Positions 17,005-26,059 of a stretch of DNA of 64,000 nt are shown piece after piece (positions within the stretch are counted from its first letter, which is position 1; each line of letters begins with the position of its first letter). Location: assembly GCA_951812575.1 (NCBI GenBank), contig OX638322.1:62001-126000 (forward strand), read 5' to 3'. The notes beneath the pieces were generated by a model. It made no database searches and was not told the origin of the DNA. It saw nothing but the letters and a program-made list of their open reading frames with translations. This stretch comes from Candidatus Binatia bacterium (GTDB lineage Bacteria; Desulfobacterota; Binatia; Bin18). Both the position numbers and the translations under genes were made by a program.

Positions 17005-18270
17005 ATGAAGACCGACCGTTTCGGAAACCCATCTGCCGAGGCTCTGCCGTACGCCCGAGGGGCTATCCTGACCAGTACGGAAGATGATTTCCGCAAACTT
17101 CAGCAGGCGGGACGGATTATCCGACGCCGCATCGGTGAGAACGGTCCCGAGGCGATTTTCAATTTTACCGGGCTCGAACATGGCCTGCCGCTCAGCGGAG
17201 AAGACGTCCCGTTTGCCCACGATGAACTCGCTCCCGCGCTGTATACGGAGCGGCTCCGTCGGCTGACGCTGGAGCACCTCGGCGGGTCTCCGGATCGTCA
17301 CGACGTCATGCTCTTTAACCGGCTCACCGCGGCCACATTGGCGACCCATCTCGTATTGGTGAAACCGGGTGCTGTCGTCATCGGGGTGTCAGCCAGCCAT
17401 AGCCATCCGTCCGTCATTCGGGCGGCGGCGCACGTCGGCGCCCGCCTCGTGGATACCAAAGGCGTGGAGGAGTTCACCGCGGTGATGGAGCGGGAAAGAG
17501 AAGTCGCTCTGGTTGTGCTCACGCGCTTAGCGGTGACCTATGAGGCCCTGTCCGTTGAAGCCTTGCAGCAGATCGTCCGTCTGGCTCACGAGCGGGATAT
17601 TCTCGTGTATGCGGATGAGGCTGGTGGAGCGCGGGTCGGTCCCGCTATCCTGGAGCAGCCCAGGATGCTCGAACTCGGCGTCAACCTGGGCGCGACCGGG
17701 CTGGATAAGTATGGCACCCGCGGCCCGCGGGTGGGCTTGATGGCGGGTGAGAAGCAGCTTGTGGCTCGCATCCGGGCGCGCGCCTGGGAGTTCGGGCTTG
17801 AGGCCCGCCCCCTGCTGTATCCGGCAGTCATCCGCTCGCTGGAAGCATACACACCAGAACGGGTGCAGGCCCTGGTTGATAGTACGAAACAGGTCGCAGC
17901 CGCTCTGCGAGCTCTCTTGGGGAGCCGTATCCACGAAACGCCCGTGATCGCCGAGCTGCCGGCCGACGATATCCTCGAACTGGTCCTGGAGCGGGCCGGG
18001 CTGAGCGCGACCCCGCAGGCACCGATTGTTCCGTATGAGGCAGCGGCCGCGTTGGCTATGCTGCTCTTGCGGGATTATGGCATTCTGGCGGTTCACTTCG
18101 CCGCCCTGCCACCCGGCACGGCCGATTTCCTGTTCAAGTTTATGCCGCCGGACACGGTGGAGCGGTTCGGCGGGCCGGCCGCTTTCGCCCAGGCTATTGA
18201 TGCCTCACTGCACAAGCTGGCGGGCCTGGTCACCCAGCCCGAACATATACGGCAACTCCTGTTTGGTTAA
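17005..18270 (+). CDS. SelA-like PLP-dependent enzyme
   Basis: A 421-aa fold-type I PLP enzyme resembling SelA (L-seryl-tRNA-Sec selenium transferase) and its D-glucosaminate-phosphate ammonia-lyase relatives. The cofactor lysine is in GATGLDKYGTRGPRVGLMAG, and the preceding aspartate is in ILVYADEAGGARVGPA. It lacks the N-terminal tRNA-binding domain of true SelA, so it is more likely an amino-acid or amino-sugar lyase. ATG 17005 follows GGGGAGGG; a TTG six bases earlier is less likely. It stands alone, divergent from the dehydrogenase. Confidence 0.75.
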   Translation: MKTDRFGNPSAEALPYARGAILTSTEDDFRKLQQAGRIIRRRIGENGPEAIFNFTGLEHGLPLSGEDVPFAHDELAPALYTERLRRLTLEHLGGSPDRHDVMLFNRLTAATLATHLVLVKPGAVVIGVSASHSHPSVIRAAAHVGARLVDTKGVEEFTAVMEREREVALVVLTRLAVTYEALSVEALQQIVRLAHERDILVYADEAGGARVGPAILEQPRMLELGVNLGATGLDKYGTRGPRVGLMAGEKQLVARIRARAWEFGLEARPLLYPAVIRSLEAYTPERVQALVDSTKQVAAALRALLGSRIHETPVIAELPADDILELVLERAGLSATPQAPIVPYEAAAALAMLLLRDYGILAVHFAALPPGTADFLFKFMPPDTVERFGGPAAFAQAIDASLHKLAGLVTQPEHIRQLLFG

Positions 18271-18431
18271 CACCACAACGGGGAAACAACACCGCACGCA
18301 TCGCCTCCCCATCTGACCCGGTATTATTCCAGTCGGGAATATCCCCGCAGCGTTCTCGGTCAGCTTTACGCCGGTCATCGGCCTTTGGCCTTCCCTCACG
18401 GAGTGATCAGAGGAACCAGCGACTTTTCTTG

Positions 18432-18833
18432 CTACCACCGCACAATGGAAAGCCCAGGAATACGGGAGAAGCTTCGCTGGTCACGGGTGGCGACCCTGAA
18501 GTCAGATGCCAGAGCGGTAGCGGCAATGAGTAAATCGTGTGCTCCGACTGTCACCCCTTTGGCGGCCAGCCTCGCCCAGATACGGGCATGAATCCGGGCG
18601 ACGACAAGGTCAAATGGAATGACAGTGAGCCGGGCGAGCAGGTGCTCAACAAACGCCTCACGCCGTGCCCGATGCGCAGCCTTGCCCGCCCGGTGTACTC
18701 CGTGCAACAACTCCGAGGCAGTAATCGCCGCCAGAGCGATGTCCTCTTCTGCCTGCTCCACGAGCAGGGCGTCCAGCTCGCACTGCCCTCGCTCGATAGC
18801 AACCAGGACACTCGTGTCGATCAGTATTCCCAC
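18432..18833 (-). CDS. vapC: VapC-type PIN-domain toxin
   Basis: A 133-aa PIN-domain RNase, toxin of a type II module. Acidic metal-binding residues sit in ILIDTSVLVAIERG (start), ITASELLHGVHRA and VGAHDLLIAATALA. The start is the GTG at 18833, which overlaps the end of the antitoxin gene by 13 bases; longer in-frame starts would bury the toxin start deep in vapB. Target RNA unknown. Confidence 0.88.
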   Translation of the reverse strand: MGILIDTSVLVAIERGQCELDALLVEQAEEDIALAAITASELLHGVHRAGKAAHRARREAFVEHLLARLTVIPFDLVVARIHARIWARLAAKGVTVGAHDLLIAATALASDFRVATRDQRSFSRIPGLSIVRW

Positions 18834-19087
18834 GGTGACTCCGACAACACAGCCTGCTGTACCGTTAGCGCTTCCACGGTATCCCAATAGCCGGGGTCGG
18901 GTTTTGGAATTGAACGCAGGAGATGGACAAGATCGGCAAGGGTGCGAGCGGCGGGCTGGACTGGGATGATACGACAGACCGGCTCCCCGCCCCGCTCAAT
19001 AACAAACTCTTCGCCCCGATAGTGTACGCGGTTGAGGAGAGCAGAAAAGGTCCGAGCGGCCTGCGTTGCCGAGATATGCGATTTCAT
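18821..19087 (-). CDS. vapB: VapB-type (Phd/YefM-like) antitoxin
   Basis: An 88-aa antitoxin. The N-terminal half (MKSHISATQAARTFSALLNRV, then GEEFVIERGGEPVCRIIPV) is the Phd/YefM DNA-binding and dimerisation fold; the C-terminal half, ending PGYWDTVEAL, would wrap the PIN toxin. It precedes and overlaps vapC, the normal antitoxin-first order. Autoregulation of the pair is expected from the family. Confidence 0.87.
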   Translation of the reverse strand: MKSHISATQAARTFSALLNRVHYRGEEFVIERGGEPVCRIIPVQPAARTLADLVHLLRSIPKPDPGYWDTVEALTVQQAVLSESPWEY

Positions 19088-19166
19088 ACAAATCAGATTA
19101 TCAGATTTGAGCTCGACCTCAAGGAGTGCTCAAGCGCCCGGCCTTTTTGGTCCAGCTACACCCCCC

Positions 19167-22100
19167 TCAAAACAGCTCCAACTGATCCGCTTTCTTCTTC
19201 CCCCGCCCACTCAACTGACTCCGGCGACGTTCGAGCAGCTGTTCCTCAATATCGGCCAAATACGGAGAAGGAGACCTGGCTTGCACCGTCCCGCGCCAGC
19301 GGCGTTTTTGTGCATGACACAGATAGAGTTTGGTCTTTGCCCGCGTGACACCGACGTAGAACAGGCGGCGCTCTTCCTCAAGGTCGGCAGCTTCGGCCTT
19401 GCCCCAGGTCAGTGGGAGAATGCCGTCTTCACAGCCAACAATAAAAACAACGGGGAATTCCAAGCCTTTGGCCGCGTGGAGAGTGAGTAAGGAAATCCGG
19501 TCGGCGCGGGGGTCCCAGGTATCGACCTGCGTTTCGAGCGCAAGGGTCGAGAGAAAGCGGTCCAGATCGTCCCCGCACTCCCGAGCGACGGGTTGCAGGA
19601 GCTCAAGGGCCGCTCTTGTCTCCTCTCCTGCCCCGGTGGCCTCAGCTTTTTCACACGCGGCTTCCAGCCGCGCCACCAGAGTGCCGGCGCCGGGCTGTTC
19701 GCGCAGAGTATCGATCAGGAGCGCCACCCCAGGATGGTCGAGCAGCCGCGCATGGGCGTGTTTCTGAAACGGCATGCCCGAACGGTGAAGGGCCTCAACG
19801 ACCGCCTCTGCTTGGGCTTCGGTTCGGTACAGCACGGCGATGTCAGAAAAGGAGACGGCCCGGTCTTCGGCGTCTTGGGATCGGCCGCTATCAATCGAAA
19901 AGAAGCTGTGTCCGCCCAGCAGCGCCTCGATTGCGTGCACGACGAACTCGGCCTCGGCCTTCTCCGTCCGCGCTTCATGGAGCGTGATTAAACTTGGAGT
20001 GTCGGCCAGGACCGGAGTGGATTTCTGCTCAGACCCGGACGGTGCAATGACCTGGGAAGAGAGATGGACGATATTGCTGTCAGACCGATAATTCCGCGCG
20101 AGTCGGACCACGCGCGCACCGGGAAAGTCGGTAGTGAACTGGGCGAAGAGACGGACGTCCGCCCCGCGGAAACGATAAATTGCCTGATCCGGGTCGCCAA
20201 TCGCACAGATGTTTCCGTCGGGGGGAACGAGCAGTTTGATGAGACGGACCTGCTGCTCGTCCACGTCCTGATATTCGTCAACACATACCCACTGGTATTG
20301 CGCACGATAGGCGTCACGCAGGCCGGTGTCGGACTCAAAGACCTGGATCGTGCGGCCAATCAGGTCATCGAAATCGACCAGGTTCCGCGCGTCCAATTCC
20401 TGCTGGTAGCGGCGATAGATGTCGGCCTGGCGGGCCTCGGCCGGCGGCTGTCCCGTGCGTTTCGCCACCGAAATGGCCGACAGCAGGCTGCGCGCCTGGC
20501 GGGCCGAGACGCCGAGCGTTTCGCGTAACAGCCTTTGACGCTCCGCGTCTGACGCGACCCGAAAGCCACGCTGGAGACCCGCCGCGTTCCAGTGCTCCTG
20601 AAGAACGGACATGCCCAAAGCGTGAAACGTAAAAAGCGGGATCGTATCGGCAACGGCGGGCAACAAGCGGTGTAGACGTTCTCGCATTTCGTCCGCGGCC
20701 CGACGGGTAAACGTAATGGCCAGACAGTGTTCGGGACGGACGTGGTGATTGCGTATGAGATGGGCAATACGATGGGTGAGGGTGCGTGTTTTTCCGGAAC
20801 CCGGTCCGGCAACAATCAGCAGCGGGCCGGCTATCATCTCGGCGGCCCTCCGCTGGTCGCTGTCAAGTCCCGTTAAGATATGGTCCTGGTCCGGTTTCCC
20901 ATCGTTCTTGACCTCAGCCGGCGGAGCGCCCCCCTCCCTGGCCCTCCCCCTCACGGGGGGGAGGGGATGTTCGCCCCCTCTCCCCTGGAGGGAGAGGGCT
21001 GGGGTGAGGGGGAAGAAGCGATCGACAGTATGGGTTTGTGCAGCGTTCCCCCTTCCCTGCTTTGGGCTGTCCGCTACACGCACGCCGGTCGGTGCATTTT
21101 CCTGTTTTGTCTGAGACGAGGGCTCCTGTGTGAACAGCGACGCGCCGCTCGTCTTCTGGCGGAGTTCTTCCTCCCGAAACAGCTTGATTGTTCCGTACAC
21201 CCCGTCATAGCCGGCGTCGCGGATCACTTCTTGTTTGCGCAGCCGGGAGATGGCTTCCGCGATAAGCGTATCCCCACTTTTCCGAATCTCTTCCAGCGGA
21301 ATATCGTTGATCAGTTGCAGTTCGGGACCAAGCTGGTTGAGTAGGCCCTCGTAGTAGTGGCCCACCTTTTTACTCTTCGGACCCACATGCAGAATCTCGG
21401 ATAACATCTCGGGCAGGGGGACCAGGCTCTGGACCGCACCGGCAGTTGCGGGCTGGGTGTCGTCTTCGCGGTCGGCCAAATCGTCCACCCGGTGCATCAC
21501 GCCAACCGTCAGCGGCTTGCCACACGCAGGGCAACGACCCTCCAGTTGTTTGGTCTGGTGCGGGAGGAGGCGGACCTGACAATTCCGATGACCGTCCAGG
21601 TGGTATTTGCCCTCTTCAGGAAAAAACTCGATCGTGCCCTGATACCCCTGTCCGGTCTCCAGGGCGCGACGGATCGAGAAATAGTCAAGCTCCGTATCAA
21701 AGACACAGGCTTCGCGCCCGAGCTTCTCCGGCGAGTGCGCATCGGAATTTGACACCAACCGGAAGCGATCCAGAGACGACACCCGCCAATTCATCTCCGG
21801 GTCCGACGACAAGCCTGTCTCTACCGCAAAGATATGGGGAGCCAGGTCAGCGTAACACTCGTCTATGGCATCAAAACCGGACTTTGAGCCCAGCGCGGCA
21901 AACCACGGTGTCCAGATATGGGCCGGGACGAGATACGAGCCAGGGTCCGACTCCAGGGTGATTTCCAAGAGGTGGCGTGAATCCAGCCCCAGGATGGGTC
22001 TGCCGTCCGACTTCACATTTCCGATCCTGGACAACCGTTCGGTCATCCTCTCCACTGCCGAAAAGTTCGGGGCGTATAACAAATGGTGAATCTTTCGGGT

Positions 22101-22409
22101 CTTGTCGCCCCTCTTGTAGATCGTCGAGATTTCAACCGAGAGCATGAAACGCGTCGGACCCTGGCACGCCGACGGCAGCATCTGGGTGACTTCCTGTTCC
22201 AACTCGGGTCGGAGTCGGAACAGGCCCGGCTCGGCCGGCACTAACTGCTCCTTGAGTTCGGCCTGCCAGACCGGATGGGTGAAGTCTCCGCTGCCGACGA
22301 CCGTGATACCCTTTTTCCTGGCCCAATAGGCGAGGTGTTTCAAATCGCAGTTTTTGCTGGTGGCACGGGAATATTTGGAATGAATGTGCAAATCAGCGTA
22401 AAAAGCCAT
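19167..22409 (-). CDS. EndoQ-like PHP nuclease fused to UvrD/Rep helicase
   Basis: A 1080-aa fusion. Residues 1-430 form a PHP domain of the EndoQ type: metal motif ADLHIHSKYS (H8, H10), GSGDFTHP, SNSDAHSPEKLG, then a zinc-binding NCQV...CPACGKPLTVGVMHRVDDLA segment. EndoQ enzymes nick DNA 5' to deaminated bases or abasic sites. Residues about 510-1080 are a complete superfamily 1 helicase: Walker A AGPGSGKT, Walker B VCVDEYQD, GDPDQAIYRFRG, LTLHAAKGLEFPVVF and FYVGVTRAK. The linker (residues about 465-500) is encoded by two in-frame copies of the dispersed palindromic repeat. Predicted role: recognise and unwind DNA at base damage. Start MAFYADLHIHS is firm. Confidence 0.9.
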   Translation of the reverse strand: MAFYADLHIHSKYSRATSKNCDLKHLAYWARKKGITVVGSGDFTHPVWQAELKEQLVPAEPGLFRLRPELEQEVTQMLPSACQGPTRFMLSVEISTIYKRGDKTRKIHHLLYAPNFSAVERMTERLSRIGNVKSDGRPILGLDSRHLLEITLESDPGSYLVPAHIWTPWFAALGSKSGFDAIDECYADLAPHIFAVETGLSSDPEMNWRVSSLDRFRLVSNSDAHSPEKLGREACVFDTELDYFSIRRALETGQGYQGTIEFFPEEGKYHLDGHRNCQVRLLPHQTKQLEGRCPACGKPLTVGVMHRVDDLADREDDTQPATAGAVQSLVPLPEMLSEILHVGPKSKKVGHYYEGLLNQLGPELQLINDIPLEEIRKSGDTLIAEAISRLRKQEVIRDAGYDGVYGTIKLFREEELRQKTSGASLFTQEPSSQTKQENAPTGVRVADSPKQGRGNAAQTHTVDRFFPLTPALSLQGRGGEHPLPPVRGRAREGGAPPAEVKNDGKPDQDHILTGLDSDQRRAAEMIAGPLLIVAGPGSGKTRTLTHRIAHLIRNHHVRPEHCLAITFTRRAADEMRERLHRLLPAVADTIPLFTFHALGMSVLQEHWNAAGLQRGFRVASDAERQRLLRETLGVSARQARSLLSAISVAKRTGQPPAEARQADIYRRYQQELDARNLVDFDDLIGRTIQVFESDTGLRDAYRAQYQWVCVDEYQDVDEQQVRLIKLLVPPDGNICAIGDPDQAIYRFRGADVRLFAQFTTDFPGARVVRLARNYRSDSNIVHLSSQVIAPSGSEQKSTPVLADTPSLITLHEARTEKAEAEFVVHAIEALLGGHSFFSIDSGRSQDAEDRAVSFSDIAVLYRTEAQAEAVVEALHRSGMPFQKHAHARLLDHPGVALLIDTLREQPGAGTLVARLEAACEKAEATGAGEETRAALELLQPVARECGDDLDRFLSTLALETQVDTWDPRADRISLLTLHAAKGLEFPVVFIVGCEDGILPLTWGKAEAADLEEERRLFYVGVTRAKTKLYLCHAQKRRWRGTVQARSPSPYLADIEEQLLERRRSQLSGRGKKKADQLELF
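20928..21014. repeat. Two type A palindromic repeats inserted in-frame in the PHP-UvrD gene
   Basis: CCCTCCCTGGCCCTCCCCCT with GGGGGGAGGGG, and then CCCCCTCTCCCCTGGAGGG with AGAGGGCTGGGGTGAGGGGG, are the same A element found between genes at 10897, 28261, 36284, 59976 and 61940. Here they are read through as about 33 Pro/Gly/Arg-rich residues between the two enzyme domains. Confidence 0.9.
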
Positions 22410-22523
22410 GGGCCGCCCTCCCCTCCTACCCGGTCTGGGGATTATCGACCGAGAAGAGGAGGGAGGTCAACGGCGGGCATGCCAGAACGCTAAGGAGAGC
22501 GACTATGCCGCGCCTTGAGAACC

Positions 22524-23939
22524 TCACCGGCCCAGTGCTCTATGGTGTTCGGCCAGTACGCGGGCCACGCACGCGGTCAGCCGTTTGCCCATCGAGAGTT
22601 CCAGAAACTCATTCGGTCCGTGCGCGTTCGAGTGTGGCCCGAGCACACCGGTAATCATGAACTGGGCGGTGGGGAATTTTTCACCCAGCATAGCCATAAA
22701 GGGGATCGTCCCGCCCTCGCCTATGGCACACATGTCTCTGCCGAAAAATTCTCGCGAGGCGCTCTGCAAGGCAGTCTCCAGCCACGGAATGAGCGGAGGG
22801 GCGTTCCAGCCGCCCGCCGCCCATTCGGGCTCAAAGGATACCTGCGCACCATAGGGTGGGTCGTGCTCCAAGAGTTGCTGTAAAGCAGCTGAGGCCGCGT
22901 TCGCATCCAGGGTCGGTGGAATCCGCAGCGACACCTTGGCCGCGGTAACGGGCCGCAGGACATTACCGGATTGCTCAAGCGCCGGCAGACCGGACGCGCC
23001 GGTAATTTCGAGTTGAGGCCGCCAGGTCCGGTTGAGCAAGAGCTGACGGATATCGTCCGTCACTGCCTGAGCTCCGGGATGAAAAGGAAACTCCTCCGAT
23101 ACGGTCTGCCCCAATACGGTCGCGGTTGTCCGGGCCTGTTGTAGCCGCTCACTCGGTATTGCAACCTGAAATTCGGGCGGCAGGATTTCTCCGGTCCGCT
23201 CGTCTTCGAGGCGGCTCAGGAGTTGGCGCAGAATCCGAAAGCTTGAAGGAACGATACCGCTGGCCGCGCCTGAGTGAACCCCTTCGGTCAGGGTGGAAAC
23301 GGACAGATTACCCGACACCAGACCACGCAGAGAAGTCGTCACCCAGAGCTGGTCGTAGTTACCGCAGCCCGAGTCAAGGCAGACGACGAAGCTGGGCGTA
23401 CCGATACGGTCGGCCAGGGCGTCTATATAGTAGGGTAAATCTCCGCTGCCACTCTCCTCGCAGGCTTCGATAATGACCACACATCGGGCCACCGGAACGC
23501 CCTGACGCTTGAGCGCCGCAATCGCGGTCAGGGAAGCACAGGCCGCGTAGCCATCGTCGGCACCTCCACGCCCGTACAGTTTGCCGTCTCTCAGCACCGG
23601 CTGCCACGGGCCGAGCCCGTCATGCCAGCCGTCCATGGGCGGCTGCTTATCCAGGTGACCGTAGAGCAGCACGGTTTCGGACGAATCGCCCGGAATCTCG
23701 ATAAAGAGTAAGGGCGTGCGGTCTTCAAGCCGGACTACCTCAAGGCTCAGACCGGGAACCGCTTGACTGCGAATCCAGCCGGCGATGAGTTCGACCGCCT
23801 GGTCCAGATAGCCATTCGTCTGCCAGTCGGGATCGTAGGCCGGGGATTGATTGGGAATGGCCAGGTATTCCGTCAGGGTGGGGATAATACTGTTCTCCCA
23901 GGCGGATTCGACAAATTGCCAGGTTTTTTGGGTATCCAT
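22524..23939 (-). CDS. M20 family metallopeptidase (dipeptidase-like)
   Basis: A 471-aa cytosolic zinc peptidase of the M20/M28 clan. Metal and catalytic motifs are visible: LLYGHLDKQPP (His ligand), GRGGADDGY (bridging Asp), EACEESGSGD (catalytic and ligand Glu), CLDSGCGN and the late GEGGTIPF. The HSGAASG lid-domain motif fits the CNDP/carboxypeptidase G2-like dipeptidase subfamily. ATG 23939 (MDTQKTW) is chosen; the frame opens 12 codons earlier only with a TTG. It is divergent from the selenoprotein candidate. Confidence 0.93.
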   Translation of the reverse strand: MDTQKTWQFVESAWENSIIPTLTEYLAIPNQSPAYDPDWQTNGYLDQAVELIAGWIRSQAVPGLSLEVVRLEDRTPLLFIEIPGDSSETVLLYGHLDKQPPMDGWHDGLGPWQPVLRDGKLYGRGGADDGYAACASLTAIAALKRQGVPVARCVVIIEACEESGSGDLPYYIDALADRIGTPSFVVCLDSGCGNYDQLWVTTSLRGLVSGNLSVSTLTEGVHSGAASGIVPSSFRILRQLLSRLEDERTGEILPPEFQVAIPSERLQQARTTATVLGQTVSEEFPFHPGAQAVTDDIRQLLLNRTWRPQLEITGASGLPALEQSGNVLRPVTAAKVSLRIPPTLDANAASAALQQLLEHDPPYGAQVSFEPEWAAGGWNAPPLIPWLETALQSASREFFGRDMCAIGEGGTIPFMAMLGEKFPTAQFMITGVLGPHSNAHGPNEFLELSMGKRLTACVARVLAEHHRALGR

Positions 23940-24035
23940 ACGGGGATTGTAACCGTCCGTCGGGTCCGTTGCCAATCCGGTCTAGCCGTCCGGCCTCCAA
24001 CTCGGTAAGCTGGCGGTCTGAAGGAGGTTGACGCT

Positions 24036-24389
24036 ATGGCAGAACTCGTTGTGTATCACAATCCTGGTTGAGGCAAGTCACGCGGAGCGCTCGATATTTT
24101 GCAGGAGCGCGGCGTCGAGTTCGACGTGATTGAGTATCTCAAGAGCCCCCTCGGCCGAGGAGACTTTGAGCATTTTCTGGACCTGTTACCGGATGAACCC
24201 GCGGAACTGGTCCGTAAGGACAAAAAATTCAAGGAACTCGGTCTGAACGCGGACGACTATGTGACGCGCGAGGCCGTGGTCGAGGTCTTACTCCAGCATC
24301 CTGAGTTGATGCAGCGGCCGGTTATTATCAGGGATCAAAAGGCGGTTATCGCCAGGCCATCCGAAAAGGTGCTGGAGCTGCTGGATTAG
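24036..24389 (+). CDS. Predicted selenoprotein, ArsC/Spx-like (in-frame TGA at catalytic Cys)
   Basis: From ATG 24036 (AAGGAGG eight bases upstream) the frame reads MAELVVYHNPG, then TGA (24069-24071), then GKSRGALDILQERGV and on to a stop at 24387-24389, 117 residues in all. ArsC proteins have Y-x-N-P-x-C-x-x-x-R here, so TGA falls exactly on the catalytic cysteine and would give U-G-K-S-R. The rest is a complete ArsC fold, including LVRKDKKFKELGL and RPVIIRDQKAVIARP, with no further disruption. A hairpin fitting a bacterial SECIS follows the TGA. An arsenate- or disulfide-reducing role is inferred. Alternative: a simple nonsense mutation with internal restart at 24099. Confidence 0.82.
24069..24110 (+). 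promoter_or_regulatory. Candidate bacterial SECIS element with UGA
   Basis: After TGA 24069-24071 come 15 bases, then GCGCTC (24087-24092), a 12-base loop beginning with G (24093-24104), and GAGCGC (24105-24110), a perfect 6-bp stem. A loop of 3-14 nt with an early G about 21 nt past UGA fits the general bacterial SECIS pattern. Confidence 0.6.
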
Positions 24390-24571
24390 CTGTTCGTGCT
24401 TTTCCCCACCTGGGAGAGAATTATGCACTTTAAGAGACTCAGGGCTTTCTGCGCGCCAGGACGACGGCCCAGAAAGCGCCGCCACGCCCTCTGATTGTCT
24501 GTTTTGCCCCCAAATCAAGCGGAGCCGTCTGCCGAGTGGGGAAGATTCGGCTCCAGGTGTCAAGTTCAGCG

Positions 24572-24595
24572 TAATCCCCTCCTTGGAGGGGATTA
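24572..24595. repeat. Inverted repeat left of the HEPN gene
   Basis: TAATCCCCTCC (24572-24582) and GGAGGGGATTA (24585-24595) form a perfect 11-bp inverted repeat with TT between, followed by TATATACAATGGTG. A related sequence in opposite orientation lies at 26060-26114 on the other side of the gene. Between 24390 and 24637 no gene was seen. Confidence 0.8.
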
Positions 24596-24637
24596 TATAC
24601 AATGGTGCCCAAGCCACCGAAATTATCGCTTCTAGAA

Positions 24638-25993
24638 TTAAATGGTCGAATTTTTGACTTCTTGTAATAATTCCCTGTAGGACCTCAAGTAATCGCCAAA
24701 CGTGTGATCTTGCCCGCGAGCCTGGGTCAACCACCGTCTCATGTCCCATCCACATTCAAGCATTTCGGAGACGCCAAAAACGAACTCCAACGTGTTTATC
24801 AAAAAAATCAATATACGGCCTCTTCTGAAATCGAGCTTAGCAGCATTACCATGGACATAGTGGTTTCGTCCGTCTACCGCATGCTCAATAATCTCATCGA
24901 GAGAAGGGAGCATGTTTTCCCCTAACGTATCTACTATAGGTTCGGCCTTTCTCTTGATCACATTCTTTATGTCTCTCATCTCCTTCCCGTTAGCATAAAG
25001 CTTGTCGCCTTGAGGGAGGAGGTCGAACATATTGACCCCGCCGATCAGGCGATCTTCGTTGTATTTCGTTGCCCCAAAATGAGCCAAAAATCTCAGGTTT
25101 GCATCATGCCTCTCCTTCTCTTGATTTCTCATGAGCCACTTCTTGGTCACTTCAGTAAACTCCATTTCATTTTTGAAATCCAAGAGGGCAGATTGGAGAC
25201 TCCGCTTTGGTATTTTGTTCGTTGAGTGGTGACTATAGACTTGGATCTTGTGTCCGTAGTCTGGCAGTTCGTCCGTTGGCGACAATCTAACGTAAAAATC
25301 GGTTAAAGCGGGAACGTAGCCAATCAGGAGTCCAACAAAGCATCTAAATATGAACACCCTTCGGCGAGCCTCTCCAAGGTCGAGGGGGCTGGAAAATTTG
25401 AGGAGCATGTACGGACCATCCTGCCTGAGTGGTATTCCATCAGGACCTAGATGACCTGTTACTCCTCTAGCGTTGATTTCTATGTCTCCAAGAGCCGTAT
25501 CCAAAATGTTCAGATCACGTTGATCTCCATTGAAATATGCGACCACCGCATCTTCTCTGAGTTTGCGTTTGGTACTCCTTTCAACTTGCTCCCTAAGGTC
25601 TGAGTCGGGGCCAAAAATCACACTGAACGCTTCAGTGTTTCGGAAAGCCGTTTTGATCTCATCAAACGCGAACCCTGCACTCCTAATTATCTTCTCGTGT
25701 AATTCTAGGCGTTCAGCGCCCATAGTTACCGTCGAAAAGATCACATCTTTGGTATGGAGAGAACGACCAAATCCATCTGTCCAGCGCACGACCAAGCCGT
25801 GGAATACGGATACGGCCTTACTACCACTACCATCCGATACAATGCCGTGAATCGTCTTGTTGGGCGAAACATCAAAGGGACTTGTGTCCCACAGCCTAAG
25901 CTTGATTTTTTTGCTGCTCTTCCGCCTTAGAATCAATTCGCCCGCCACACTCCGTTCATCGCCAACTGAAAAAACGCCTCTGTATACGGCCAT
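24638..25993 (-). CDS. ApeA-like HEPN-domain protein (putative anti-phage defence)
   Basis: A 451-aa protein whose layout resembles ApeA defence proteins: a beta-rich N-terminal domain (start MAVYRGVFSVGDERSVAGEL, then IHGIVSDGSGSKAVSVFHGL) and an alpha-helical C-terminal domain with the HEPN RNase motif R-x4-H in GRNHYVHGN near residue 374. HEPN proteins of this sort act as abortive-infection RNases. The region is visibly AT-richer than its surroundings and is flanked by repeat copies in inverted orientation, consistent with a transferred cassette beside a higBA module. ApeA assignment is by remembered motif layout and needs a profile search. Confidence 0.65.
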   Translation of the reverse strand: MAVYRGVFSVGDERSVAGELILRRKSSKKIKLRLWDTSPFDVSPNKTIHGIVSDGSGSKAVSVFHGLVVRWTDGFGRSLHTKDVIFSTVTMGAERLELHEKIIRSAGFAFDEIKTAFRNTEAFSVIFGPDSDLREQVERSTKRKLREDAVVAYFNGDQRDLNILDTALGDIEINARGVTGHLGPDGIPLRQDGPYMLLKFSSPLDLGEARRRVFIFRCFVGLLIGYVPALTDFYVRLSPTDELPDYGHKIQVYSHHSTNKIPKRSLQSALLDFKNEMEFTEVTKKWLMRNQEKERHDANLRFLAHFGATKYNEDRLIGGVNMFDLLPQGDKLYANGKEMRDIKNVIKRKAEPIVDTLGENMLPSLDEIIEHAVDGRNHYVHGNAAKLDFRRGRILIFLINTLEFVFGVSEMLECGWDMRRWLTQARGQDHTFGDYLRSYRELLQEVKNSTI

Positions 25994-26059
25994 AACCCTT
26001 CATTCTCCTTAACCCTCTTATAGAAAGGAGACCGTCCCCCTCCCTAGCATGGTCACTAT

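Noticed and set aside
17005..18270. True SelA for selenocysteine synthesis
   Set aside because: The N-terminal tRNA-binding domain is missing and no selB or selC is near, so it is annotated only as SelA-like.
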